Shown here: one piece after another, positions 12,476 to 23,814 of the stretch
Layout: every line of letters begins with the position of its first letter
Position numbering within the stretch: position 1 is the first letter of the stretch
Assembly: GCA_018398805.1 (NCBI GenBank)
Contig: JAGFBZ010000851.1
Location: 556,501 to 620,500, forward strand
DNA length: 64,000 nt
Direction: 5' to 3'
Origin: Hirundichthys speculiger
Taxonomy: Eukaryota > Chordata > Actinopteri > Beloniformes > Exocoetidae
Position numbers and translations under genes: made by a program
Notes under the pieces: generated by a model
Told to the model about the DNA's origin: nothing
Database searches by the model: none
The model's input: only the letters and a program-made list of their open reading frames with translations

Positions 12476-13730
12476 TATATATATATACTTAATATATTTT
12501 ATATTCATATATTTTATCAGTATTTTATTATCACTTTACTTATATTAAGAGTAGGCACCAGTTTACCTTTGAAAACATTAAGTAATGACAAGGTAAAATA
12601 ACATACTCATTGTTACATTACTACTAGCATCAGTTGTAAGCTCTTGTGAAGAATTCCATATTCAATAGGTATTTCTAATGTCTAAGAATTCCATCTAAGT
12701 GAACAGGAGACAGCATTTCCCTCATAGTCAAAGCCATGGTTTGTGGATTTTGCCTACACATATTTACATCTGGTTCAAGCATATAAATCAACATGACCTA
12801 TTAGAAGGAATAAACATCCAACCCATTTTTTGTAACATTTCATAATGGCTCATTTAACACTTAATGCACAACAGCAAGATCAATGGATTTCTACTACTGA
12901 TGTCTTCATCATCCAATTCAGTAGCTGAATATTACCTGCAGGCCTAGGAATTCTTGATTTATCGTCTGCACCTTCTCTCCCTGTTCTCACCCTGGACTCA
13001 TCCTCACTGCATACCGGTACTTCTTCTACATCGGGGTTCTGCTTCTCAACATTCTCACTTTTCTTCTCACTAGTACTTCCACTCTTGCCAAAAAAATGTG
13101 ATATATCGTGTTTTTGTTTCATCCTCTAACCTCTGTAGATTGAAAGCAATTCAGCAAAGTGGTTAGTTAGCTATGCTAACTTTTCCACTTAGCGTGCTAA
13201 CTTCATAGAGCAAGCAAAAGTCTCACTCATTCAGTATGCACATGTATAAAGTATATCCACGTATTTCCAGTCAAATAAATATACTACACAAACACTGCAA
13301 ACTCTGTATAACATACATATCCAAAAAAGTCCTTTTCAGAATTCGTTGTAGCATTGGTTTTGCTGCTTGAATGCACTGCATGCTTTCTTCAGTTTCCAAA
13401 CTGACTTCAGCACCACCTGAATTCTGAATTCTGGTCTGTTCCTCGCGTCTGTTCATCGCGTCTTTTGGGGGGGGGGGGGATTTGAACGGAGCAATGGATC
13501 TACTGCATGTAACATTGGTAGTAGGGATCCCGTTGTGGTCTGATTCTTATTCTTACTAATATATATTATTGTTGTTGCTATTTCTGTTAAAAATATAGAA
13601 GCCTATGTTTAAAATATATTTCCTAGATCTACATAAATCCAATGCACCTCCTTGGGGTGGCTAAAGGGTGGCTCAGAGTAATCCAGTGGTGGCTGTAGCC
13701 ACCCCTAGCCATCACATGGTGGCGCCATTG
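12278..13730 (-). mobile_element. Second hAT transposon nested in copy C1, with ZMYM-like ORF remnant
   Basis: Ends CAGTGGCGCCAGCAT and the inverse of CAATGGCGCCACCATG, with a perfect 8-bp target duplication ACATTATG (12270-12277 and 13731-13738). On the minus strand 12880-13122 encodes 80 residues starting MKQKHDISHFFGKSG, resembling the N-terminus of ZMYM1-like hAT transposases. The catalytic part is missing. It contains the (AT)n run at 12387-12487. Confidence 0.92.
12387..12487. repeat. (AT)n microsatellite
   Basis: About 100 bp of AT dinucleotides inside the nested hAT element, preceded by AAAT repeats. Confidence 0.98.
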
Positions 13731-14194
13731 ACATTATGACCTGTGCATTATTTTTTATTGTCATTGAGGAATGTATTTTTTCAGTTAGTAATTCTGATGC
13801 ATGTATTTCCATCAGTTCAAGGAGCCTTTATTTTTTATATCAGTTAGTAATGCAGCTTATTTAAGTTTAAGATATTAAATAGGTTTGTTTGAAAGCTTTA
13901 TGAAAATGTTTGAGAGGCTTGTCAATAGTTTTTCATTAGAAAAAATAAATATCTGTTAATTTAAAAAGTCAAAACTATTTTTGATTTTGTTCATAGCATT
14001 GATGTAATGATCTTAGGTATATGTGTGTGTTATCGGTTATCTGTATCGGCCTTTAGGAGCTGAAAGTTATAGGTATCAGTTTTAAAAAACAGTTATGGTA
14101 CATCCCTAGGTGTTTAGGTGATGTTTTATGTTGTCTCACCTAACTTTGTCCAAAATGTCCTCTATACTTCCACAGCACTGGAGATGTGCACAGA

Positions 14195-14310
14195 TATCAG
14201 TCCCACACTGCTGAACGTCCCAAAGACGTGGACTACAAGACCAGGAATCAAACCAGTGACTCCCAGGTGAGTCAGCTGCTCTACCTCCTGAGCCACAGCC
14301 ATCCCAGAGA
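14195..14310 (-). mobile_element. tRNA-derived SINE head
   Basis: On the minus strand there is an A-box TGGCTCAGGAGG (14284-14295) and a B-box GGTTTGATTCC (14244-14254), spaced as in a tRNA, within a GGCTGTGGCTCAGGAGGTAG-type leader known from teleost tRNA-SINEs. It is not a functional tRNA: no acceptor stem pairs. Confidence 0.6.
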
Positions 14311-14399
14311 TGCCGCCTTGAGACTTCCTTGTTTGCTTGTTTCCTTGTTTTCAGGCCCACCCCCAACCTCCCCCCCTACACCCACGGTACGTACGTCTT

Positions 14400-14785
14400 C
14401 TTTACTTCAGAAACTCGTTTTTTTCCATCTGGGAACACAGATGATGATGTAACCTTCCAGAGAGCTTCAGTTTTGTCTCATCAGTCGATGGAAATTCCCC
14501 CAGAAACTTGTCAACACTGATTTGGTTTATTCCAGCCAGGCTTTTTCACCTCATCCTTTAGTCCTCCTGGGTCTTCTTCCATGGAGCCTGTTGTTGTCCA
14601 AACAGGAGACAGGGACCAGGCGGTCATGTTCCTGGATCATGGAGTGTCTCTGGATGTTTTTAGATGTTTTCCTGCCCTGATAAACCTGGGGTTGCAGTCA
14701 GGTCCTGGGAAGCTGGTCCTGGTCAGGTCCTGGGAAGCTGGTCCTGGTCAGATCCTGGTCAGGTCCTGGGAAGCTGGCTGCAGTC
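14400..14785 (-). pseudogene. Tc1-like transposase fragment and a short minisatellite
   Basis: The minus strand around 14440-14520 encodes a frame containing STDETKLKLSGR, similar to the TDESK region of Tc1 transposases. 14698-14785 holds about three imperfect copies of a GGTCCTGGGAAGCTG unit. No ends visible. Confidence 0.4.
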
Positions 14786-15065
14786 CCGTGGACCTGACGC
14801 TTCCAGATAATATTTACAGCTGGAGTCACAGAAGCTGGTTCTTATCACGCTTCCCTTTAACATGCTGAACTGTTATTTTATTTCTGAGCTCATCATCAGC
14901 CTGAGCCATATTCTGTTCGGGTTCTCACAATGATCATAGCAACATAGTGGTGGGTTTTGTCCCTTTAAATGGCTGATAAAATATACTGAAGACATCTATT
15001 GAAGAATTATAGTTAAGTCAAGTTGAAACATGACTGTGATGCAATGATCTAGGATCATTTTTGTA

Positions 15066-15474
15066 TTAAATCATCTGATGATTATACCTGATTTGTTAAA
15101 TCACCTGCTGATTTATTCTGATTTGTTAAATCACCTGCTGATTTTACCTGATTTGTTAAATCACCTGCTGATTTACCTGATTTGTTAAATCACCTGCTGA
15201 TTTTACCTAATTTGTTAAATTACCTGCCGATTTGGTAAATCACCTGCTGAATTAATCTGATTTGTTAAATCACCTGCTGATTTTACCTGATTTGTTAAAT
15301 CACCTGCTGATTTTACCTGATTTGTTAAATTACCTGCTGATTTGTTAATTCACCTGCTGATTTTACCTGATTTGTTAAATCACATGCTGATTTGTTAAAT
15401 CACTTGCTGATTTTACCTGATTTGTTAAATCACCTGCTGATTTTACCTGATTTGTTAAATCACCTGCTGATTAG
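15066..15474 (+). repeat. About 30-bp minisatellite (TGATTTGTTAAATCACCTGC)
   Basis: Roughly 14 tandem units of AAATCACCTGCTGATTTTAC plus CTGATTTGTT, with shorter 18-20 bp variants lacking the second half. No unique spacers. Confidence 0.95.
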
Positions 15475-15870
15475 GGGATGGAGCATTTTATTTGTAAATG
15501 TAATATTGTAATAAGTGGCAGCCTGTAATCCAGATTATTGACTGATTCTTGTGGAGATCAGCTGCTGGAGTTTCAGGTCCCGTTCTGGTCTGATTCCAGC
15601 TGCTCAACTGGACTGTTGGTTCTCTGATGCTTCAGATGAAGGTTTCTGGACTGCAGGCAGACCAGTTCAGCTCCTGGACTCCTCCCCTGTGAAACCATGA
15701 TGCTGTAACGATCTAGTATCTGGTTCAGTATCGTCGAAATCTGGAAGGTCTTCCCTGACAGAGAGGTAGTCTTGACGGAGCAGATGTTGCTCTGAAACCT
15801 CCATGTTGTCTTGAATTCTTCCAGTTAACCGAATTAATTGTCAAATATTCCTGTATTAGTTTTTGATTTG

Positions 15871-17808
15871 GACACCAGCAGTGAGGGATGCCGTCAAGCT
15901 GAAGAAGGAGTCCTATAAGGCCTGTTTTTGGCATGTGGGACTCTGGAGGCAGCTGACAGGTATCGGCAGGCTAAGCGGAACGTGGCTTCGGCGGTTGCTG
16001 AGGCAAAAACTTGGACATGGGAGGAGTTTGGAGAGGCCATGGTGAACGACTTCCGAACGGCTTCGAAGAAATTCTGGTCCACCATCCGGCGTCCCAGGAG
16101 GGGGAAGCAGTGCTCCGTCAACACTGTATACAGTGGGGATGGGGAGCTGTTGACCTCGACTCGGGACGTTGTGGATCGGTGGAGGGAATACTTCGAAGAC
16201 CTCCTCAATCCCGCCGACACGTCTTCCAATTAGGAAGCAGAGTCTGGGGACTCAGGGGTGGACTCTCCTATCTCTGGGGCTGAGGTCGCCGAGGTGGTCA
16301 AAAAGCTCCTCGGTGGCAGGGCCTCGGGTGTGGATGAGATCCGCCCGGAGTTCCTCAGGGCTCTGGATGCTGAGGGGCTGTCTTGGTTGACACGCCTCTG
16401 CAGCATCGCATGGACGTCGGGGACAGTACCGCTGGATTGGCAGACTGGGGTGGTGGTCCCCCTCTTTAAAAAGGGGGACCAGAGGGTGTGTTCCAACTAC
16501 AGGGGGATCACACTCCTCAGCCTCCCTGGGAAGGTCTATTCAGGGGTCCTGGAGAGGAGGGTCCGTCAGATAGTTGAATCTCGGATTGAGGAGAAGCAGT
16601 GTGGTTTTCGTCCCGGCCGTGGAACGGTGGACCAGCTCTACACCCTCTTCAGGGTCTTGGAGGGGGCATGGGAGTTCGCCCAACCAGTCTACATGTGTTA
16701 TGTGGACTTGGAGAAGGCGTTCGACCGTGTTCCCCGGGGATTCCTGTGGGGGGTGCTTCGGGAGTATGGGGTGCCGGACTCCCTTATACGGGCTGTCCGG
16801 TCCCTGTACGACCGGTGCCAGAGTTTGGTCCGCATTGCCGGCAGTAAGTCGGATTCGTTTCCAGTGAGGGTTGGACTCCGCCAAGGCTGCCCTTTGTCAC
16901 CGATTCTGTTCATTACTTTTATGGACAGAATTTCTAGGCGCAGTCGAGGTGTCGAGGGGATCCGGTTCGGTGGCCTCAGGATTGGGTCTATGCTATTTGC
17001 AGATGATGTGGTCCTGTTGGCTTCATTGAGCCGTGATCTACAACTCTCGCTGGAGCGATTTGCAGCCGGTTGTGAAGCAGCTGGGATGAGAATCATCACC
17101 TCCAACTCCGAGACCATGGTCCTCAGCCGGAAAAGGGTGGAGTGCCCTCTCCAGGTTGGGGATGGGGTCCTTCCCCAAGTGGAGGAGTTTAAGTATCTCG
17201 GGATCTTGTTCACGAGTGAGGGAAGGATGGAGCGGGAGATCGACAGACGGATCAGTGCGGCATCTGCAGTGATGCGGGTGCTGCGCCGGTCTGTTGTGGT
17301 GAAGAGGGAGCTGAGTCGGAAGGCGAAGCTCTCGATTTACTGCTCGATCTACGTTCCCACCCTCACCTATGGTCATGAGCTTTGGGTAGTGACCGAAAGA
17401 ACAAGATCATGGATACAAGTGGCTGAAATGAGCTTCCTTCGCAGGGTGGCCGGGCTCTCCCTTAGAGATAGGGTGAGAAGCTCGGTCATCCGGGAGGGGC
17501 TCAGAGTAGAACCGCTGCTCCTCCGCATCGAGAGGAGCCAGATGAGGTGGCTTGGGCATCTGGTTAGGATGCCTCCTGGACGCCTCCCTGGTGAGGTGTT
17601 CCGGGCACGTCCCACTGGGAGGAGACCCCGGGGAAGACCTAGGACACACTGGAGGGACTATGTCTCTCGGCTGGCCTGGGAACGCCTCGGGATTCCCCCA
17701 GAGGAGCTGGAAGAAGTGGCCGGGGAGAGGGGGGTCTGGGCTTCCTTACTCCGGCTGATGCCCCCGCGACCCGACCTCGGATAAGCGGAAGAAGACGGTA
17801 CGGTACGG
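15871..17808 (+). mobile_element. 5'-truncated non-LTR retrotransposon (CR1/L2/Rex-like LINE) with target duplication
   Basis: The insertion is bounded by the 14-bp direct repeat TAGTTTTTGATTTG (15857-15870 and 17809-17822), so both edges are exact. It carries the C-terminal part of ORF2 and a short 3' tail GGATAAGCGGAAGAAG followed by an ACGGT pentamer repeat. Truncation at the 5' side is the usual outcome of target-primed reverse transcription. Confidence 0.95.
15876..17784 (+). pseudogene. LINE ORF2 C-terminal part: reverse transcriptase, broken
   Basis: The last 508 codons (16258-17784) are open and contain the reverse-transcriptase palm: VPLFKKGDQRVCSNYRGITL, CGFRPGRGT, VDLEKAFDRVPR, LRQGCPLSPILF and the catalytic FADDVVLL (around residue 248 of that frame). 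A C-terminal region with LRWLGH-type residues (here MRWLGHLVRMP) follows. Upstream in the same frame 15928-16230 is open but ends in TAG at 16231-16233 where related copies are coding. Before about 15925 the reading moves to another frame. The endonuclease domain is absent. Inactive. Confidence 0.93.
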
Positions 17809-17822
17809 TAGTTTTTGATTTG

Positions 17823-18834
17823 TGCCAGTTACATTTCCAGCTGTTTGTTGCTGCTGTTCCAACTTTTTACAGATGTGTTGCTGCCATCAAAGTCAAAATG
17901 AGCTGATGTTTCTACGAAATGGTAAAATGTCCCAGTTTCAGAATCAGATATGTTCTTTATGTTCTCCTGATAATAAAATATGGCTTTATGATGTTTGCAA
18001 ATATTCTGTTTTTATTTACATTTTACACAGCGTTCCAACTTTTTAAAAACTGTGTCATTGTTGAAACAGTTCTGTGTCAAATGTCATTGTTGGAACAAAC
18101 AGGACTTATTTACGGCATATATGTCTCTCTAACTGTGATTTTTGATTCACATGCTAACAGGTGTGTCTTTGTTAACGTTCAGAAAGCAGGTGCAGCTACA
18201 AACACGGAACCTGTCTTCCTTTAACACACCACGACCGTTTAAATTAGAGGGACGTCCACGGGGGGGGGGGCAAAGGTCGTTTAAACGCTAAACGTTCCGT
18301 GGCATGTCGGGTAATGTAGTTTATCTTCTTAACCAGTGGATGGATTTTAAAGAAACTGAGAAATTCACACTCTTCACACTGCACTGTTACGCTGAAAACC
18401 ATAATATTGTTTGAAATATTTTGTCAACCACTGAATAAAATGTACTTGTTAGGTCGAGCATCTAGGTACCGGTTGTTTCAGGGACTACTTTTCCCACAAT
18501 TCACCGAGAGTAAATTCGAAAAGCTGTCTGGTGCGGACGTGATTGACGGTTTGTCACAAATGGGGTATCGATGTTCAGCAGCTCAGTTCTGATTTACAGC
18601 GTGTTTCAAGGTTGTAAATTAACCCCAGAGTTTATCTGTTGTTTTATTACTCAACACGCAGCTCCGCGCGCGCTCATAGTGCGAATAAGTGACGATGTCG
18701 TTGAGCAAAATCGCTTTAAAATGAGCTGTGACCCGATCAAAGATCTGGAGAAAGACAGAGGTCTCACTCTGCTGTCAGATTATTAAAATATTTTTCTTGA
18801 GCGGTGGGGGGGAGGGGGAAGGGGGTACTTGTTT
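17823..18834. other. No gene seen
   Basis: AT-rich sequence with two G-rich runs (18258-18270, 18804-18830). Open frames here are short and without recognisable domains. Confidence 0.4.
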
Positions 18835-18837
18835 TTA

Positions 18838-19383
18838 TTTATAATATCAGCTATTCGTACAAAATACTTAAAATTCCCAGTTCCTCCCAAATGTAAAGAA
18901 ATACATTTTAAGACCATCAGCAACATTTATCCCTCAAATGAATTAATTAACAAATGATTTAAATTAGTTGTAGATAACTGTTATATTTGTAAAACGAATG
19001 TAGAAACGATAGAGCAGCTATTTTTTGGATGTGAGATCATTCAAGATAAATGGAAGTCTCTCCATGGTTTAATATCATCCAGCTCCATCAACATAGATTT
19101 CTGGTCTTTTCAAAACATTCAAGTTGGTGTAATTCTTAAGAATAAAAAAAAAAAAAGAAAAAAAAAAGAATTTTTAGTGAATAATTTGATAATTCTCACA
19201 AAATACTATATTCACAAGTGTCGCTACGCTGAATCCCCCCCCCCCCCCCCACCCTCACCCCCCTTTCATGGACTGCTCTTAAAAATTAAATCTCCTTATT
19301 TCAACAGTGTCAAAAACACAAATACTCCCCTTGCAATTGTATACTTTAATTACAACTGTCAATTTATCCTGAACTCCTTATAG
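18838..19383 (+). pseudogene. L1-like LINE ORF2 C-terminal fragment
   Basis: Conceptual reading with frame breaks gives KYLKFPVPPKCKEIHFKTIS, then CYICKTNVETIEQLFFGC (the cysteine-rich C-terminal motif of L1 ORF2, His lost), then NNLIILTKYYIHKCRYAE and a terminal segment ending at a stop at 19381-19383. Poly-A and poly-C runs interrupt it. AT-rich sequence with poly-T/TTTA tracts follows to about 19740 and may be its 3' UTR. Confidence 0.65.
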
Positions 19384-19890
19384 CTGTCAATATGATTTTT
19401 CTTCCTTATTTATTATTTATTTAAGTACTCATTTATTCATTTATTTATTTTTCCCTAATTCATTTTTATTCATATTTTTTTTTATAATTATTAATTTTCT
19501 TCCTTTCCCCTTATGTAATTTCAATTTAATAGGAGGTGATTGTTCCCTCAATCTGATGTACTCATGTATACATACCAGTTTTTATTTATTATTATTATTA
19601 TTTACTTATTTTATTTATTTAGTTTTTACTTTACATGCTACACGGAAATAATTTCCATTTCATAATCCAAATCATTCCAGTTAATTATCCAATCAATTCT
19701 AATTTATAATCTAATTAATTCCATTAAAGTGGTCAGCGTGATCAATTGGGCAATAAACGTAAGTTTTAAATGAATTTCACTTGCAATGTTGATGTATTTA
19801 AAAACGTTTGAAATAGTTTTTTACATTAATGAAGAGGCGTGATTGATCAGGTTTTCCTGTGAACTGTGTTATCGAAGCAGAGGTTTCAGC

Positions 19891-19947
19891 AGTGCGTCAT
19901 CGCGTCAGCAGTGCGTCATCACGTCACCAGTGCGTCATCGCCTCAAC
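19891..19947 (+). promoter_or_regulatory. Triplicated 19-bp CRE/ATF-like motif upstream of ado
   Basis: Three direct units starting at 19891, 19910 and 19929, each with AGTGCGTCATC followed by CGTCA or a variant of it. TGCGTCA resembles CREB/ATF half-sites. The array ends about 75 bp before the ado ATG in a CpG-rich stretch, so it lies in the promoter or 5' leader. Function is inferred from motif and position only. Confidence 0.5.
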
Positions 19948-20020
19948 AGACGATCTTCGTCGCCAGCTACGTCCCAGCTAACGGCGTCGGTGGCCACGGG
20001 CAGCGGCGCTCCTCTTCGGT

Positions 20021-20776
20021 ATGAGTCCCGGTGACAGCACCATGTCCTCGCTCGTCCAGAGAATCGCGCGCCAGGCCCTCGCCACCTTCAGGAGCGCGCC
20101 GCGGCGCGGAGAGGAGGCCGCCGCGTCCTTCTTGGAGAACCACAACAAGCTGAGGAGCCTGATGACGGAAGTGCGCGCCGCGGACCTGAAGCTGGTCCCG
20201 CGGATGACCGATGACGGCTCCCCGCGCGCTCACCCGTACCACCACGGCGCGCCCCCGGTCACCTACATGCACATCTGCGAGACGGACCAGTTCAGCATGG
20301 GGGTGTTCCTGCTGAAGAGCGGCGCCTCCATCCCGCTGCACGACCACCCGGGCATGCACGGCGTGCTCAAGGTTCTGTACGGGAAGGCCCGGATCAGCTG
20401 CTTCGACCGGCTGGAGCGGCCGCCCGGCGGCCCGGCGGCGCCCCCGGCGCCCCCGGCCCACGTGGGCGCCCTGCGGCGCTCCGTGCTCCGCTCCTCCGCG
20501 GAGTACACGGAGGACAGCGGGCCCTGCGTCCTGTCCCCGGACCGGGACAACCTGCACCAGATCGACGCAGTGGACGAGCCCACGGCGTTCATGGACATCC
20601 TGGCCCCCCCGTACGACCCGGAGGACGGCAGGGACTGCCACTACTACCAGGTCCTGGCGGAACCGGAGCTGCAGGACCCGCAGCAGGAGAAGGAGGTCTG
20701 GCTCATGGAGGTCTCACAGCCGCCCAGTTTCTGGTGCGGAGGGGAGCCTTACCCGGGTCCGGAGGTCCAGCTCTGA
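20021..20776 (+). CDS. ado: 2-aminoethanethiol (cysteamine) dioxygenase
   Basis: A 251-residue intronless gene. ADO is a cytosolic non-haem iron thiol dioxygenase that oxidises cysteamine to hypotaurine and N-terminal cysteines of proteins such as RGS4/5, marking them for the Arg/N-degron pathway in an oxygen-dependent way. The cupin core is complete: metal ligands in SIPLHDHPGMHG (His107, His109) and DNLHQID (His179), and the DCHYY motif whose Cys206 and Tyr208 correspond to the crosslinked pair in human ADO. The C-terminus WCGGEPYPGP is also conserved. The start at 20021 gives MSPGDSTMSSLVQRIARQAL, lining up with human MPRDN-MASLIQRIARQA; the second Met is a possible alternative. Residues 131-160 form a Pro/Ala-rich, GC-rich insertion loop. 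Slightly shorter than human (270). Long minus-strand open frames here are GC-driven shadows. Confidence 0.97.
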   Translation: MSPGDSTMSSLVQRIARQALATFRSAPRRGEEAAASFLENHNKLRSLMTEVRAADLKLVPRMTDDGSPRAHPYHHGAPPVTYMHICETDQFSMGVFLLKSGASIPLHDHPGMHGVLKVLYGKARISCFDRLERPPGGPAAPPAPPAHVGALRRSVLRSSAEYTEDSGPCVLSPDRDNLHQIDAVDEPTAFMDILAPPYDPEDGRDCHYYQVLAEPELQDPQQEKEVWLMEVSQPPSFWCGGEPYPGPEVQL

Positions 20777-20954
20777 TCCACCACCTGCTGCACCAGGTGG
20801 GGGGTTTCTGGTACTGGACTCTCAGCTTTTTGGACAATGAAGGATCCCTTTCAATCATGAATCCGTTTGTCTGCAGGTGTGACAGCTCAGGTGCTCACCT
20901 GCTCACCTGCAGCTCTTTTCCACAGGTGGAATAGAACTTCACTGGGAGCAGGGA

Positions 20955-20960
20955 AATAAA
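20955..20960 (+). terminator. Possible ado poly(A) signal
   Basis: AATAAA about 180 bp after the ado stop codon, the first canonical hexamer downstream. The 3' UTR may be longer. Confidence 0.4.
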
Positions 20961-21456
20961 CCAGTTGGAGCTGTGGTGCCTCCGGCTGCTGGGACCAGGG
21001 AGCAGATATCAGGGACCCACCCGTCTGACAGCAGAGCAGCACCAACCAGTTTATTTGATTTTAAGGAGTATTTGATTAGTTTCAGAAGCTGTTCCAGCTC
21101 TGACCCTGCTATCAGCCACAAACCACCCAGATGAACTTTAGACTCCCATCCCAGTCATCCCAGTTATCCCAGTCATCCCAGTCAACAGCTGCAATCAGAT
21201 CACATTTTATGGTAAATGAAGCAGAAGACCAGTGATGTTTAAGTCTAATGCCTTAACTTCTTCCTCTGAGTGGTACCTGGTCCCACCGGGTGTGTCATGT
21301 CGGTGTATCAGGTGACATACTGATCCCTGATTGGCTGGTGTTCATCCTGCTCTTCTGGTCTCCATGGAGACCAAATAATGATGAAATCTCATCAGGAGGC
21401 GTGAGGCCGCTCAGCTGTCTCTGGTTATGTGGACAGAAACATTTCAGTGTCGTGAT

Positions 21457-21505
<49 letters not shown>

Positions 21506-22346
21506 CTCTGATTATAAACTTCCTGGGGTCCACAAACCAGAGTCACGGGTTTGAATCCCCAGAAGAACAACTCAGAAACAAGCAGCTGGCTGAGTTGTGA
21601 GCAGGTTGGACAGATTCAGTGATTCAGAGCGACGCAGGAGCTGCAACTGGTAAAAAACTGACCCAGAACCAGAACTGGAGTCCCTGATGACATCGTCCAT
21701 GATGACGTCGGTAACTGACTAACCCTAACTGACCAAAATAAGACGCAGTCTGTTTATTTAGCAGAAATGAGGATGTGCAGGTTGCTCGCGCTGCCTTCGA
21801 GACACGCTGGGAATTCTGCCTCTTCTTGCCTCATCGTCTCCTCTGAAGTCGTTTGTGCAGATCAGCTGTCAGGATGAAACTCTAGCAGGTTGTTAAAATA
21901 AGCAGTTACACTAATGTTTTGCTTTTTTATTTATTCTCCCAAATGGCCCTTTCTCATGGAGGATGCGGCGCATGTTCTCAGGGGATTCCTGCCCCCTGAA
22001 CGCAGCGCCATCGGTGGTTTCACTGGTCTTCCTGGTTCCTCCAGTCGGACAGCTGAACTCTGAAGGAGCTTAAACATCCAGAACCTTTTAGAAGCTGCAG
22101 AGTCCGATCCTCAGGGACGTGAACGTGAGCGCTGGTTTGACAGATGTGCACTGAATCAGTCCATAGATCATGTTGTAAAAGTGGGATTTCTTTTCTCTAG
22201 AATGATAAAACATGTCAATGTGATCTGGAAATAAAGAGCAGAGAAGTGTTTTGGTTTCAGTTTGAGGCTGGTTTTGTTCGGGTCAGTTCAGCAGCAGCTC
22301 TGGATTCAGGGTTCACTCAGAGGTTCTGGTGTTGGAGCTCTGGGTG
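20961..22346. other. No gene seen; short repeats
   Basis: Contains a few TCCCAGTCA units (21148-21185) and a 45-nt poly-T at 21459-21503. A B-box-like GGTTTGAATCC occurs at 21549-21559 without a matching A-box. Confidence 0.5.
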
Positions 22347-22354
22347 CTCTAGAG

Positions 22355-22737
22355 CAGCCATTCCCAAACTTCAGAATACCAAGGCCCAATTTGAAATGTG
22401 AAAAATCTGCACGGTCCACCAGAACCTTTAATCACAACTGTGATCAACATCCAGGACTAGAAGCTATGTTCTGACATTAATGTGAGGGGTCAACAAATAA
22501 GGTGACACTTGTCATATTAAGTTAAGATGACAGTAGAATAACACTTAACTGGCTTCTTTTGTTATTTCTTAATGTTTTTAAATCATGTCGTTAATATTTT
22601 ACAATAATAAAAACATAAACATAAAAAAGATTGAGGATTTAAAACATATTTGTTTAATTTTAATGACCTCTCACGGCCCACCTGCAGTACCACGACGGCC
22701 CACCAGGGGGCCGCGGCCCACACTTTGGGAATCACTG
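22355..22737. mobile_element. Non-autonomous hAT element (383 bp)
   Basis: Inverted ends CAGCCATTCCCAAA and TTTGGGAATCACTG, flanked by a perfect 8-bp target duplication CTCTAGAG (22347-22354, 22738-22745). The right interior is rich in GGCCCAC, typical of this MITE class. No coding capacity. Confidence 0.93.
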
Positions 22738-22745
22738 CTCTAGAG

Positions 22746-23814
22746 GCTTGAAATGACACTAATTAAAGAATAACACAAAGATAAGCTACGAAGCTCCCAT
22801 CACGTTCAGATCTTCCAGCAGCAAAGCTGTTCACACAGAAACAGGATTTATTGATCTGAAGCTGATCAGACTCAAAACTGAGGTAATTGTTGAATCTGAG
22901 CGCAGCAGTTCGTCTCTAAACAGCTGGACACATTCAGACCGACATGATCCCAGCCCTGTTAGTCCTTCCAGATGTTCTCTGAATGATCATCTGGGTTCAC
23001 CTTCAGCTTGTCTTTTATTAGAAACATCTGCAGCAGAGACATTCAGGGATTTATGAGAACAAAAAGTTGAAATCAAGGTGAAATGTTTGATAAATTGTGA
23101 TATAGATTTGATGCATCAGGATGAAGCAGAAAGACCAGACTGAAGTGACTCTGAACGTGTCCTGGTTGCTGGTCTGAGGGTTCCAGAACCTGCTGGTCTA
23201 CTGGGATCTTCTCCACAACCATCTCCAGGGTCTCCAGAGGATGATCCAGAAACAGAAGATATCCAGCTGCTGATGTCAGAGGTCAGAGGAGGATGGACAG
23301 ACTGGTTGGAGATGATAGAAGGACGACAGGAACTCTACCAAGGAGCCTTGAAGCAGATGTTCTCCAGCTGCAGATGTTCTCCAGCTGTCAGCTGAAACCA
23401 GGAAACTGAGGCTTCGGTTCTGACTCACCAGAACCTCTGAGGAACGTTTCCAGCAGCTTGGTGAACGCGTGACACCAGGAATGGAGGCAGTTCTGAAGTA
23501 GAAAGCAGGTCCAACCTGCTACTGGAGCTGACGAAGCAGCTGCTCTAAAACCTCGTCTTCCTTCAGGCGTTCATGGTTCCGGTCCACATGTGGCCAGATG
23601 TGACCCTGAAGCACCTCTGAGACCATCAGAGATGCAGGTTTGGAGCTGAGTGCTGATGAGCCAGATTCCCTCGATCTCTTTTCTGGGTCATTCCACCTCA
23701 AATCAGCAGATTAGAAAAAAAATTCCCGCCTGACCATCTCTGATTTGCTTGTTTTTTTTTTCTTTTGAACTTTGAATATAATGTAGTAACTTTGCGGGAA
23801 GGTCCTGTTGAATT
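22746..23814. mobile_element. Unique sequence plus a Tc1-like fragment at about 23120-23370
   Basis: 23200-23360 (GAGGTCAGAGGAGGATGGAC, ACTGGTTGGAGATGATAGAA, CTTGAAGCAGATG) resembles the transposase region of the common teleost Tc1-like family whose end reads CACTCACCGGCCACTTTA (that end motif is seen at 63034-63051). Highly degraded. The rest shows nothing recognisable. Confidence 0.35.

Larger units (their letters stand above)
11424..14108 (+). mobile_element. hAT-like transposon, copy C1 (outer element of a nest)
   Basis: The element starts TAGGCCTGCACGATAACTATC and ends in the inverted form of TAGGGATGTACCATAACTG. It is flanked by a perfect 8-bp target duplication GGTGTTTA (11416-11423 and 14109-14116), diagnostic of hAT transposition. 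Without the nested insertion and its duplicated 8 bp it is about 1.2 kb and non-coding. A second copy lies in opposite orientation in kif11 intron 6 (44723-45799). Confidence 0.92.

Noticed and set aside
19967..20641. 224-codon open frame antisense to ado
   Set aside because: GC-rich shadow of the ado coding sequence; Arg/Ala/Gly-rich with no domain.
21500..21600. tRNA gene or SINE next to the poly-T at 21459-21503
   Set aside because: A B-box-like GGTTTGAATCC is present, but no A-box at the right spacing and no cloverleaf pairing.
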